Made by a program: the position numbers and the translations under genes. Below, piece by piece: positions 24,046-30,772 of a DNA stretch of 31,461 nucleotides. Below the pieces are notes generated by a model, which was not told the origin of the DNA, did not search any database, and was given only the letters and a program-made list of their open reading frames with translations. Positions within the stretch are counted from its first letter, which is position 1, and each line of letters starts with the position of its first letter. Origin of the DNA: CAYSPU01 sp964432995 (GTDB lineage Bacteria; Verrucomicrobiota; Verrucomicrobiia; Limisphaerales; JAHDYP01); the NCBI GenBank assembly GCA_964432995.1, contig CAYSPU010000031.1, positions 1 through 31,461 on the forward strand, written 5' to 3'.

Positions 24046-25107
24046 TCAGTCCTTCAGATTGTCAACTCGGGGAACCACGACCACCTTGAGGGCCCCGGGT
24101 TGAGGATGGGCGGCGAGATCGACCGCGGCGGCGGTTTCCTCGAGCGCGAACCGATGCGTCACCAGGGGACGCACATCCAGTCGCCGACCGAAGACCAGCT
24201 TCGCCACCGACGCCTGCAACGTCACGTCGGACGAGTAGCTGCCCAGGAGATCCTTCTCGTCGACGCAGACGGAGGAGAGGTCGATCGCCGACCGGTCTCC
24301 TCGCCGGGTGTGGGCGAAGAGGAGGATCTGGCCGGCGCCGCGCACGAGCGCCAGCGCCTGCTGCACCGCGGCCTCGATGGGCACAGCCACGATGGCGGCG
24401 TCCAGGCCGCGTCCCCGGGTCAATCGGCCGACGCGTTCGGGGAGCGCGGGGTCGTCCCCGCGCCAGGCGTGTCGGGCGCCGAACTGTCGAGCCAGGCGCA
24501 GGCGGGAGGGCATCAGGTCGGTTGCTGCCACCACGACGCCGCGCAGTTCGAGCAGGCGGGTGAACATCAGGCCGATGGGGCCCTGGCCGATGACGAGCAC
24601 CGCGTCGCCGCGCCGCAGCCGGAGTCGGTCCACGGCCTTGAGGACGGTGTTGACGGGTTCGAGCATGGCGCCTTCGAGGAAGCCATTGCGCGCGGGGATG
24701 GGCACGACCCCGGGGAGGACGAAGGGCATGACGCGGACGTATTCGGCGTAGCCGCCGCCGGCGGGTTCGAAGCCGGCGGTGATGCCGGTGCGTTTGTATT
24801 GGGCGCACTGGGCAAAGGCGCCGTGGCGGCAGAAGTGGCACTGACGGCAGGGCACGTGATGGTGCAGCGCCACGCGGTCGCCGACGCGGAAGCCGCGCAC
24901 GGCGGCGCCCATCGTCACGATGGTGCCGGCGGTTTCGTGGCCGAAGATCCGCGGCGGGTGGACGGTGCCGTATTGGATCTTCTTGATGTCCGTCGGGCAG
25001 ACCCCGCAGGCGGCGACGCGGACGAGGAGTTCGCCGGGCCGGATGGCGGGGACGGGGACGGTTTCGAGGCGGAGGTCGCCGGCGCCGTGATAGACCACGG
25101 CGCGCAT
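24046..25107 (-). CDS. Zinc-dependent alcohol dehydrogenase (MDR superfamily)
   Basis: The 353-residue enzyme has the full zinc ADH set. Catalytic ligands are C37 (ACGVCPTDIKK) and H57-E58 (IFGHETAG); the structural zinc site is C87, C90, C93, C101 in VPCRQCHFCRHGAFAQC. The Rossmann part starts at AVLVIGQGPIGLMFTRLLEL, with D at the end of the next strand in VVVAATDLMPSRLRLARQFG, consistent with NAD preference. Substrate is likely a polyol or secondary alcohol (sorbitol- or threonine-dehydrogenase-like branch), but it cannot be fixed. The ATG at 25107 gives the standard MRAVVYHGAGDL opening; ATG 25143 and TTG 25167 are alternatives. It is divergent from the DUF6580 gene and convergent with the SNF2 gene. 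Confidence 0.9.
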   Translation of the reverse strand: MRAVVYHGAGDLRLETVPVPAIRPGELLVRVAACGVCPTDIKKIQYGTVHPPRIFGHETAGTIVTMGAAVRGFRVGDRVALHHHVPCRQCHFCRHGAFAQCAQYKRTGITAGFEPAGGGYAEYVRVMPFVLPGVVPIPARNGFLEGAMLEPVNTVLKAVDRLRLRRGDAVLVIGQGPIGLMFTRLLELRGVVVAATDLMPSRLRLARQFGARHAWRGDDPALPERVGRLTRGRGLDAAIVAVPIEAAVQQALALVRGAGQILLFAHTRRGDRSAIDLSSVCVDEKDLLGSYSSDVTLQASVAKLVFGRRLDVRPLVTHRFALEETAAAVDLAAHPQPGALKVVVVPRVDNLKD

Positions 25108-25184
25108 TGTCTTGGGCAGGGAGCCACGCACGGCGGAAGGCATAGGCGAAAGTGGCGGACAAACCAAGCCTGGAACCGAAGTCC

Positions 25185-25212
25185 TTGTGTTTGCGGGCTC
25201 CGGGCGTATGAT
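25185..25212 (+). promoter_or_regulatory. Promoter for the DUF6580 gene
   Basis: TTGTGT (25185-25190) is followed after 16 bases by TATGAT (25207-25212), which matches five of six -10 positions. The predicted start at about 25219 is two bases before the GTG at 25221, suggesting a leaderless mRNA. Confidence 0.45.
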
Positions 25213-25220
25213 CGCGCGCC

Positions 25221-25856
25221 GTGAAAGAGAAGCGCAGCGTCTGGCTGCCCGTCGTGTTTCTGGTGGTTCTTGCGCTCACCCGGATTCCGGGGTTGCTGCC
25301 GGAGAATTTCAGTGCGGTGTATGCCCTCGCGTTTTGTGCGGGCTTGTATCTCCCCGGCCGGATGGCCTGGTGGGCGCCGATGGGCGTGCTGGTGGTCACC
25401 GACCTGGCCCTGAACTGCTACTACCAGTTCTACCGCGGGATCGACGCCTTTCAGGTCTTCCAACTGGTGAACTACGCGGCGTTTGCGGCGCTCATTCTGC
25501 TGGGCCGGAGATTCCGGAGTCGGGACTCGTGGCTCTGGCTCCTGGGGGGCGGAGTGCTGGGCGCGCTGTTGTTCTACGTGATCACGAACACCGCAGCGTG
25601 GTTCTTCAATCCTTTCGGCAATCCGGAGTATACCAAGGACTTGCCCGGCTGGCTGATCGCCCTGACGAAGGGCACCGGCGGTTACCCGGAGACCTGGACC
25701 TTCCTGCGCAACACCCTCCTCAGCGGCGGCCTCTTCACCGGCCTCTTCGTGGGCGCCATGAAAATGAGCGAAGCCAAGGAACCCGAAGAGGAAGAGGAAG
25801 CCGAGCCGGCCGCGGAGGAAGGCGAAGAACCGCAGCCGGAAGAGACCAAGGCTTGA
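25221..25856 (+). CDS. DUF6580 family integral membrane protein
   Basis: The 211-residue protein starts with GTG and has five or six membrane segments (about residues 8-24, 31-48, 51-66, 75-96, 108-127 and 165-182), with the family-like RIPGLLPENFSAVYALAFCA, then WAPMGVLVVTDLALNCYYQF and VITNTAAWFFNPFGNPEY stretches. It resembles the DUF6580 putative transport proteins, themselves similar to ECF-type substrate-binding subunits; the substrate is unknown. The last 28 residues are strongly acidic (EEEEEAE, EEGEE) and must be cytoplasmic. It is followed after 52 bases by the phosphodiesterase, which may be cotranscribed. The GTG lies right after a promoter with no ribosome-binding site. Confidence 0.8.
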   Translation: MKEKRSVWLPVVFLVVLALTRIPGLLPENFSAVYALAFCAGLYLPGRMAWWAPMGVLVVTDLALNCYYQFYRGIDAFQVFQLVNYAAFAALILLGRRFRSRDSWLWLLGGGVLGALLFYVITNTAAWFFNPFGNPEYTKDLPGWLIALTKGTGGYPETWTFLRNTLLSGGLFTGLFVGAMKMSEAKEPEEEEEAEPAAEEGEEPQPEETKA

Positions 25857-25908
25857 ACCCCGCCGTTTCGGGGGCGCCCGGCAGTCGGGACCAACCTCGG
25901 AACCCGGT

Positions 25909-26370
25909 ATGAAGATCGGCGTCCTGTCGGACACCCACAACCACTTCGACCCGCGGATACCGGAGTTGTTTGCGGGGGTGGACCGCATCCTGCACGGCGG
26001 GGACGTCGGCTTGCCGTGGGTGATTCTCGAGCTCGAACAGATTGCGCCCGTGACGGCGGTGTTGGGCAACAACGACGCCGGGCTCCCCTTTCGCGAAACG
26101 GAGGTCCTCGAACACGGCGGACGCAAGTTCCTGGTCCATCACATCGTCGATCCCCGGCGTTTGGCGCCGACCCTGGAACGGCGCGTCATTCGCGAGAACC
26201 CGGACGTCGTGGTCTTCGGCCACACGCATCGGCGTTTCTGCGAGATGATCGGGCCAATCCTGTATTTCAATCCCGGTTACGCCGGGAAGGCGCGGTTCGG
26301 GACGCCTCGCAGCGTGGCGGTGCTGACCTGCGATGCGCAGGGGATCACGGCCGAGTTCTACGAACTGTGA
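25909..26370 (+). CDS. YfcE/MJ0936-type metallophosphoesterase
   Basis: The 153-residue cytoplasmic protein is a small calcineurin-like phosphodiesterase. The five metal-binding motifs are visible: D8-x-H10 (SDTHN), GGD32, GN-N55-D (GNND), H77/H78 (VHH) and GH105-x-H107 (GHTH). A family-typical FNPGYAGKARFGTPRS follows. Relatives hydrolyse simple phosphodiesters in vitro; the physiological substrate is not known. Length is at the standard size of about 155-165 residues. It follows DUF6580 by 52 bases and is convergent with hypB across a 161-base gap filled by structured repeats. Confidence 0.9.
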   Translation: MKIGVLSDTHNHFDPRIPELFAGVDRILHGGDVGLPWVILELEQIAPVTAVLGNNDAGLPFRETEVLEHGGRKFLVHHIVDPRRLAPTLERRVIRENPDVVVFGHTHRRFCEMIGPILYFNPGYAGKARFGTPRSVAVLTCDAQGITAEFYEL

Positions 26371-26373
26371 GGT

Positions 26374-26440
26374 AGGGACGCCCGGCCTCGGGCGTCCACC
26401 TTTGCGTGCAACGGGCTGACGCGCGCGGCCGCGCGTCCCT
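26374..26440. repeat. Hairpin-pair element A
   Basis: Two inverted 23-nt half-units (26374-26396 and 26418-26440) match at 20 of 23 positions. Each folds on itself: the left with a 9-bp stem (GGACGCCCG 26376-26384 with CGGGCGTCC 26389-26397, loop GCCT), the right with an 8-bp stem (GACGCGCG 26418-26425 with CGCGCGTC 26430-26437, loop CGGC). The outer ends AGGGACG and CGTCCCT also pair. It sits 4 bases after the phosphodiesterase stop, where it could serve as a terminator. Differences between the halves include a compensatory C-G to G-C change. Confidence 0.75.
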
Positions 26441-26452
26441 GCCTCAGACCGG

Positions 26453-26503
26453 GTAGCGCCGGCTTTCCAGCCGGCAGGAGGCCGACAGGAATGTCGGCGC
26501 TAC
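26453..26503. repeat. Hairpin-pair element B
   Basis: Two inverted 23-nt half-units (26453-26475 and 26481-26503, 5-base spacer) match at 19 of 23 positions. The left hairpin is GCCGGCT/AGCCGGC with loop TTCC (26458-26475); the right is GCCGACA/TGTCGGC with loop GGAA (26481-26498). All four differences are compensatory pairs, so both stems are kept. Outer ends GTAGC and GCTAC pair, giving a three-way junction, and the two loops are complementary. It lies 12 bases from element A, upstream of the hypB 3' end. Confidence 0.8.
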
Positions 26504-26516
26504 GGTTCGTAGAGAT

Positions 26517-26532
26517 GCCCGCAGGCGCGGGC
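26517..26532. terminator. Small hairpin at the hypB 3' end
   Basis: GCCCGC (26517-26522) and GCGGGC (26527-26532) form a 6-bp stem with loop AGGC, touching the hypB stop codon. With elements A and B it fills the convergent gap; it may help end transcription of the hyp genes, though no T-tract is present. Confidence 0.35.
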
Positions 26533-27506
26533 TATGCCCCGGCCGTCAGAGCGGCGCGGCGTTCGAGGAGGTAATCGCACCAGGCATCGAGTCCCGCCCC
26601 GGCGCGGGCGGACACTTCGAGGACGGCCGCACCCGGGTTCACCCGGCGGAGGTTCGCCCGCAGAACCTCGGGGCGGAACTCGACGGCAGGAGCCAGGTCG
26701 GTTTTCGTGATGAGGATCGCGTGGGCCGAATGGAAGAGAGGCGGATACTTGAGCGGCTTGTCTTCGCCCTCGGTGACGGACCAGAGTACGACGCGGAGAG
26801 CCTCCCCGAGGTCGAAGGAAGCGGGGCAAACCAGGTTGCCGACGTTTTCAATGGCGAGGATGTCGAGGGTCTTGGGCTTCACGCCCGGCAGGGCGCGGGC
26901 GACCATGTCGGCGTCGAGGTGACAGAGGGTGCCCGTGGTGATCTGCACCACGGGTGCGCCGGTGGTGCGCAAGCGCTGGGCGTCCGCGTCGGTTTCGAGA
27001 TCCCCGACGATGACCCCCATCCGGGCGCGGCCGGCCAGGCGTTCGATGGTTTTCTGCAGCAGGGTGGTCTTGCCCGAGCCGGGTGAGGAAACGACGTTGA
27101 GCACGAGCAGGCCGAGGGCCTGAAAGTAGCCCCGATTGCGTTCCGCCATCCGCTCGTTGGCGGCCAGGATGTGCTGGTGCACTTCGACGGTTCGGGAGGC
27201 GTGCGCACCCGGCGAGAGAACCGGGGCTTCGAGCGCCGGGTGGTCGGCCGTAGCCGGATGCACATGATCCGCGCCGGACGGGTGCGTGCCGTCGTCGGCG
27301 TGCGTGTGCACATGTTCGTGCGGGTGGCTGTGGCGCAGGCCCGGGGTTTCCCCCTCGTGGGTATGGTCGTGCGGGTGGGTGTGCTCGTGGGTGTGCCGGT
27401 GGAGATGCGGAGCCGCCGCGCTCACCAGCGGAGAGGAGATTTCGTCGGCCGGACGCCCGTCGATGCGGGTCGGTCCCGGCAATCCGCAGCCACATTCCTG
27501 ACACAT
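26532..27506 (-). CDS. hypB: Hydrogenase/urease nickel incorporation GTPase HypB
   Basis: The 324-residue GTPase delivers nickel to [NiFe]-hydrogenase precursor. It has the N-terminal high-affinity metal motif MCQECGCG, then a His-rich region with 19 histidines between residues 34 and 89, typical of nickel-storing HypB. The G domain has the P-loop SSPGSGKTT, VGDLETDADAQRL, the metal-site cysteine in ENVGNLVCPASFDLGEA, and ITKTDL for guanine recognition. The ATG at 27506 follows the hypA stop by one base, so the pair is coupled. No other hyp genes and no hydrogenase or urease subunits are in the window, so the target enzyme lies elsewhere. The downstream end meets a field of hairpins. Confidence 0.97.
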   Translation of the reverse strand: MCQECGCGLPGPTRIDGRPADEISSPLVSAAAPHLHRHTHEHTHPHDHTHEGETPGLRHSHPHEHVHTHADDGTHPSGADHVHPATADHPALEAPVLSPGAHASRTVEVHQHILAANERMAERNRGYFQALGLLVLNVVSSPGSGKTTLLQKTIERLAGRARMGVIVGDLETDADAQRLRTTGAPVVQITTGTLCHLDADMVARALPGVKPKTLDILAIENVGNLVCPASFDLGEALRVVLWSVTEGEDKPLKYPPLFHSAHAILITKTDLAPAVEFRPEVLRANLRRVNPGAAVLEVSARAGAGLDAWCDYLLERRAALTAGA

Positions 27507-27507
27507 G

Positions 27508-27849
27508 TTATTCGACCTCCAGCGAAGCGAGTTCCAATTCGCGGCCGCGGCGCAGTTCGTTGCTCGCGGCGCCGCACTGCGGACACTGCCACCAGAGTTC
27601 CGGCGATGCAAACTCCCGCTGACAGACCGCACACCAGCAGGTGGGGGGGATCTCCTCGATCTCGAGCCGGGCCGCCGCGGCGAGCGTCGGCGGCCGCAGG
27701 ATCTCGAACGCACACTGCAGCGAATCGGGGACCACGCCCGCCAGTTGACCGATCCGCACGCGCACCTGGTGAATGCGGACGGCGCCCGCGGCGCGCGCCT
27801 GTTGCTCGGCGACCGCGAGAATGGACTGCATGATTCCGACTTCGTGCAT
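27508..27849 (-). CDS. hypA: Hydrogenase nickel insertion protein HypA
   Basis: The 113-residue HypA works with HypB in nickel delivery to the large hydrogenase subunit. The start MHEVGIMQSI gives the required H2 and E3 nickel ligands at the N-terminus. The zinc site has two CxxC pairs, C73-x2-C76 and C89-x2-C92 (CWCAVCQ, WWQCPQCG). The middle VRVRIGQLAGVVPDSLQCAF is the conserved HypA core. The ATG at 27849 is clear because HypA must begin with MHE; an in-frame extension to 27966 would abolish this and is rejected. It is the first gene of the hypAB pair, with a promoter candidate 45-75 bases upstream and no visible Shine-Dalgarno. Confidence 0.96.
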   Translation of the reverse strand: MHEVGIMQSILAVAEQQARAAGAVRIHQVRVRIGQLAGVVPDSLQCAFEILRPPTLAAAARLEIEEIPPTCWCAVCQREFASPELWWQCPQCGAASNELRRGRELELASLEVE

Positions 27850-27894
27850 GAGCTGCGTCGGGCCCGGCCGCGCCGTTGCGCGCCCGCCCAGGGC

Positions 27895-27923
27895 ACTAGA
27901 CACCAAGGAACCGCCAACGGCAA
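27895..27923 (-). promoter_or_regulatory. Promoter for hypAB
   Basis: On the minus strand TTGCCG (27918-27923) and TCTAGT (27895-27900) are 17 bases apart, each matching four of six consensus positions. The predicted start near 27888 gives a leader of about 40 bases. Confidence 0.4.
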
Positions 27924-27961
27924 GCGAAGCGGCGGCGGCGAGGGGTGCAGGGGCGCTGTTT

Positions 27962-28085
27962 GACACTGCCCCCTATCCCCCTGCTCCGCCCTGTGGGGCG
28001 CGGGTCTTCTGACCAGCAGCGCCAATCCGGCGTGCGGTCGCGGTCCCGCTGCGGCTCAGAAGAGCCGCGGTCCGGGGGCAGTGTC
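27962..28085. repeat. Hairpin-pair element C
   Basis: Two inverted 23-nt half-units (27999-28021 and 28047-28069) match at 20 of 23 positions; the left loop is TTCT and the right loop AGAA. The right hairpin is a 7-bp GCGGCTC/GAGCCGC stem (28051-28068); the left is weaker (GGTC/GACC). An outer perfect 12-bp inverted repeat, GACACTGCCCCC (27962-27973) and GGGGGCAGTGTC (28074-28085), encloses them. It lies between the end of the sensor kinase and the hypA promoter and may stop read-through from the kinase. Confidence 0.75.
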
Positions 28086-28146
28086 GCGAGATTCGCGTCC
28101 CGACAAGAGGAGGCTGCCCGCCCCGGGGACGGGGGGCGCACTGAGG

Positions 28147-30597
28147 TCAGCGGGCCGTCTCCCCGAGACACTGGCGGACCGCGGCGGCGAGGTCCTCCGG
28201 AGAGCACGGCTTGGGGACGAAGGTGACGCCGTGGGCGGCTTCAAGATCCGGCTGCGTCAATTGGGAACTATATCCGCTGGAGAGGATGGCCTTCAAGCCC
28301 GGCCGGCTGGCCCGCAATCGTCCCACCAGATCAAGCCCGGTCAGACCTCCCGGCATGACGGCGTCCGTGAAGAGCAGGTCGATCGAATCACCGTGCTCCT
28401 GCCAGACCCGCAGCGCTTCCTGGCCGTCGCCCGCCTCGAGAACGCGGTATCCCCAGCGGCGGAAAAGGACGGCGATCACCTTGCGGACCGCGCGGTCGTC
28501 CTCGACGAGCAGGATGGTCTCGTGCCCGCTGGGAACCGACCGAGCGGGTGCGGCCTTCTGCTCCGCGGCGGCGGGTGCGACGGCGGCGGGCAGGTAGACG
28601 CGGAAAGTGGTGCCTTGGCCGACGGCGCTTTCGACCTCCATCCAGCCTTCGTGTTGCTGGACGATGCCGTGGACGGTGGCGAGGCCGAGGCCGGTGCCTT
28701 GGCCAACTCCTTTGGTCGTGAAGAACGGCTCACACAAATGTCCAAGCGTCTCGGCAGTCATGCCGCAGCCCGTGTCGATCACGGAGAGAGAGGCGAACCG
28801 GCCGACACGGGCACCCGCCCGCGCCCGGGCGTGGGCCGCATCCACTGCCGCGGTGGCGGTGCGCACAAGGAGACGTCCGCCCTTGGGCATGGCGTCGCGG
28901 GCGTTGACGCACAAGTTCACCACCACCTGTTGCATCATGCCCGGATCCGCATTGACGGACGGCAGCGCCGGCTCGAGCACGGTCTCGAAGGTGATGTGTT
29001 CTCCCAGGAGACGAGGCAGCATCCTTTGCAGGTCGGCCAGCAGGTCATTCAGGTTCACGAGCTTGACCTGCATGGCGGAGCGCCGGCTGAAGAGCAGCAA
29101 CTGGCGCGTCAGATCGGCGGCGCGTCGGGCCCCTTTCACCACTTCCCGGAGAACGTCGTGCGCATCGGCACCGAGCCGCGGGTCTTCCTGGAGGACGCTC
29201 AACTGCAGAAGCATTGCGGTGAGGATGTTGTTGAAGTCGTGGGCCACGCCGCCGGCCAATTGTCCCACGGCCTCCATCTTCTGGGCTTGCCGCAGACGTT
29301 CCTCCAGGTGCCGGCGCTCCGTGATGTCCTGCACCACCCCGACCATGCGGACCGGCTGGCCCGCGGCGTCGCACTCGACCTGCGCCGTCTCATGCACCCA
29401 CCGCACGGCGCCGTCCGGCCGGACGACGCGGTGTTCGAGGCTGTAGGCTCGTTCGCCGTGAATTGCGGCGGCAGTGTCGCCTTGCACCGCGTCGAGGTCT
29501 TCGGGATGCACCAGTTTCAGGAAGGTCTCCCGCCGGCCGTCAAACTCCCCCTCCGGCACCCCGAAGATGCGGCAGGTTTCCGGCGACCACGAGAGCCGCG
29601 CGGTTCCATCCAGGACGGAGATCCAACTGCCCACGTGTCCCACCGCCTGGGCGCGTTCGAGGTCGGCCCGGCTCTGGCGGAGCCGCTCCTCGGTCCGCTT
29701 CCGTTCGATAGCCATGGCCACCTGGGTGGAGACAAACACGAGCATCTCCCGGTCGCGGGCGCCCAGGCGCACGGCCTCCGTGTAGGTCTGAACGACCATG
29801 GCACCAATCGTCTCCCCATGCGGCGTCTTGAGCGGCACCCCCAACCAGTCCAAGGGGGGGGCGCCCACCGGCTGCACCTCGCCGGAGTCGACCAGTTGCT
29901 GGTAGCGCTCGCGGTTGGCCAGCAAGGGCTCGCCGGTGCGCAGGACATAGCCGGTCAGACCCTGCCCGGGGCTCAGGGCGGACGCATCCTCTTCGATCTC
30001 GTCCGCGACATACGGAAAGTGAATGGGGCTGGTCGGGGAATCCTGCAGCGCGATGAAGAAGTTCCGGGCCGGCATCATCTCCCCAATCGCCACGTGAATC
30101 GAACGGAACAGCTCGTCCAGGTTCTGCGTGGTCAAGGTGGCGCTGGCAATCCGGGACACCGCGCGCTCCAGCCGCTCGGCCTGCCGGCGCTCGGTAATGT
30201 CCACCCCCACTCCATACATGCCCACAGGCTGCCCGGCGGCATCCCGAATCAGCGAAGTCCGGCACTCGACGATGAACTCGCGCCCGTCGGCATCCCGGTT
30301 GACCACCTCGCCCTGCCAGGCGCCCAGCCGCCGGGTCCGCTCGATCATTTCGCGCTGGGTGGCGCCACTCCCGGGAGCGCTGCCGTAGATGTCCACCGGG
30401 GCGCCCAGCAATTCCGCGCGTGATCGCTTGAGGACGCGGCACGCCGCCTCGTTGACGAAGGTGATCCGGCCGTCGAGATCGGTCACCGTGACGGTGTCGC
30501 TGATCTGATCCAGCAGCAGAGCCTGCAAGCGGAGCTGTTCGGCGGCGGGGTTGGCGGCGAGAGCCTCGCCGCCGGCCACCGTTTCCTTCTCGGCCAT
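28147..30597 (-). CDS. Hybrid sensor histidine kinase with PAS, GAF and receiver domains
   Basis: The 816-residue cytoplasmic protein has PAS (about 24-137), GAF (about 160-310), PAS (about 330-440), HisKA with phospho-accepting H453 (GQLAGGVAHDFNNILTAM), an HATPase (about 540-665; N-box VVNLCVNARDAMPKGG, DTGCGM, GTGLGLATVHGIVQQHEG), and a C-terminal receiver (about 690-812) with D745 in LLFTDAVMPGG. There is no signal peptide or membrane segment, so it senses a cytosolic cue, and PAS or GAF ligands are not predictable from motifs. No separate response regulator is adjacent, so output must be through the receiver or a remote partner. The ATG at 30597 coincides with the predicted transcription start. 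It is divergent from a secreted protein gene across 175 bases. Confidence 0.95.
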   Translation of the reverse strand: MAEKETVAGGEALAANPAAEQLRLQALLLDQISDTVTVTDLDGRITFVNEAACRVLKRSRAELLGAPVDIYGSAPGSGATQREMIERTRRLGAWQGEVVNRDADGREFIVECRTSLIRDAAGQPVGMYGVGVDITERRQAERLERAVSRIASATLTTQNLDELFRSIHVAIGEMMPARNFFIALQDSPTSPIHFPYVADEIEEDASALSPGQGLTGYVLRTGEPLLANRERYQQLVDSGEVQPVGAPPLDWLGVPLKTPHGETIGAMVVQTYTEAVRLGARDREMLVFVSTQVAMAIERKRTEERLRQSRADLERAQAVGHVGSWISVLDGTARLSWSPETCRIFGVPEGEFDGRRETFLKLVHPEDLDAVQGDTAAAIHGERAYSLEHRVVRPDGAVRWVHETAQVECDAAGQPVRMVGVVQDITERRHLEERLRQAQKMEAVGQLAGGVAHDFNNILTAMLLQLSVLQEDPRLGADAHDVLREVVKGARRAADLTRQLLLFSRRSAMQVKLVNLNDLLADLQRMLPRLLGEHITFETVLEPALPSVNADPGMMQQVVVNLCVNARDAMPKGGRLLVRTATAAVDAAHARARAGARVGRFASLSVIDTGCGMTAETLGHLCEPFFTTKGVGQGTGLGLATVHGIVQQHEGWMEVESAVGQGTTFRVYLPAAVAPAAAEQKAAPARSVPSGHETILLVEDDRAVRKVIAVLFRRWGYRVLEAGDGQEALRVWQEHGDSIDLLFTDAVMPGGLTGLDLVGRLRASRPGLKAILSSGYSSQLTQPDLEAAHGVTFVPKPCSPEDLAAAVRQCLGETAR

Positions 30598-30603
30598 GGG
30601 GCG

Positions 30604-30633
30604 ACGCTAGGTGGACCGCAGGCGCCGTTTCAA
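30604..30633 (-). promoter_or_regulatory. Promoter for the sensor kinase
   Basis: On the minus strand TTGAAA (30628-30633, five of six) and TAGCGT (30604-30609, three of six) are 18 bases apart. Transcription would begin at about 30597, the A of the ATG, so the message would be leaderless; no Shine-Dalgarno is present. Confidence 0.45.
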
Positions 30634-30659
30634 GGCAATTCGGGGTGCGGACTTTCTCC

Positions 30660-30687
30660 TTGAGTTCACGCGGCGGCGGAGCATAGT
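30660..30687 (+). promoter_or_regulatory. Promoter for the secreted protein gene
   Basis: TTGAGT (30660-30665) and CATAGT (30682-30687) are separated by 16 bases, each matching four of six consensus positions. The leader would be about 78 bases and ends with a strong AAGGAGG, unlike the divergent kinase gene. Confidence 0.42.
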
Positions 30688-30772
30688 GCGCCTCGCCAAG
30701 GGGGTCGGGAATTCCATTCGGGTTCTGCGGCCCGTGTGAACTGTTCGTTTAACCCAAATCAAGGAGGTTCGT

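Noticed and set aside
27850..27966. In-frame upstream extension of hypA
   Set aside because: HypA needs His2 of an N-terminal MHE for nickel binding; the Ala-rich extension would remove this.
28081..30423. Plus-strand open frame of 780 codons opposite the sensor kinase
   Set aside because: Antisense of PAS, GAF, kinase and receiver motifs; low-complexity composition and no recognisable domain.
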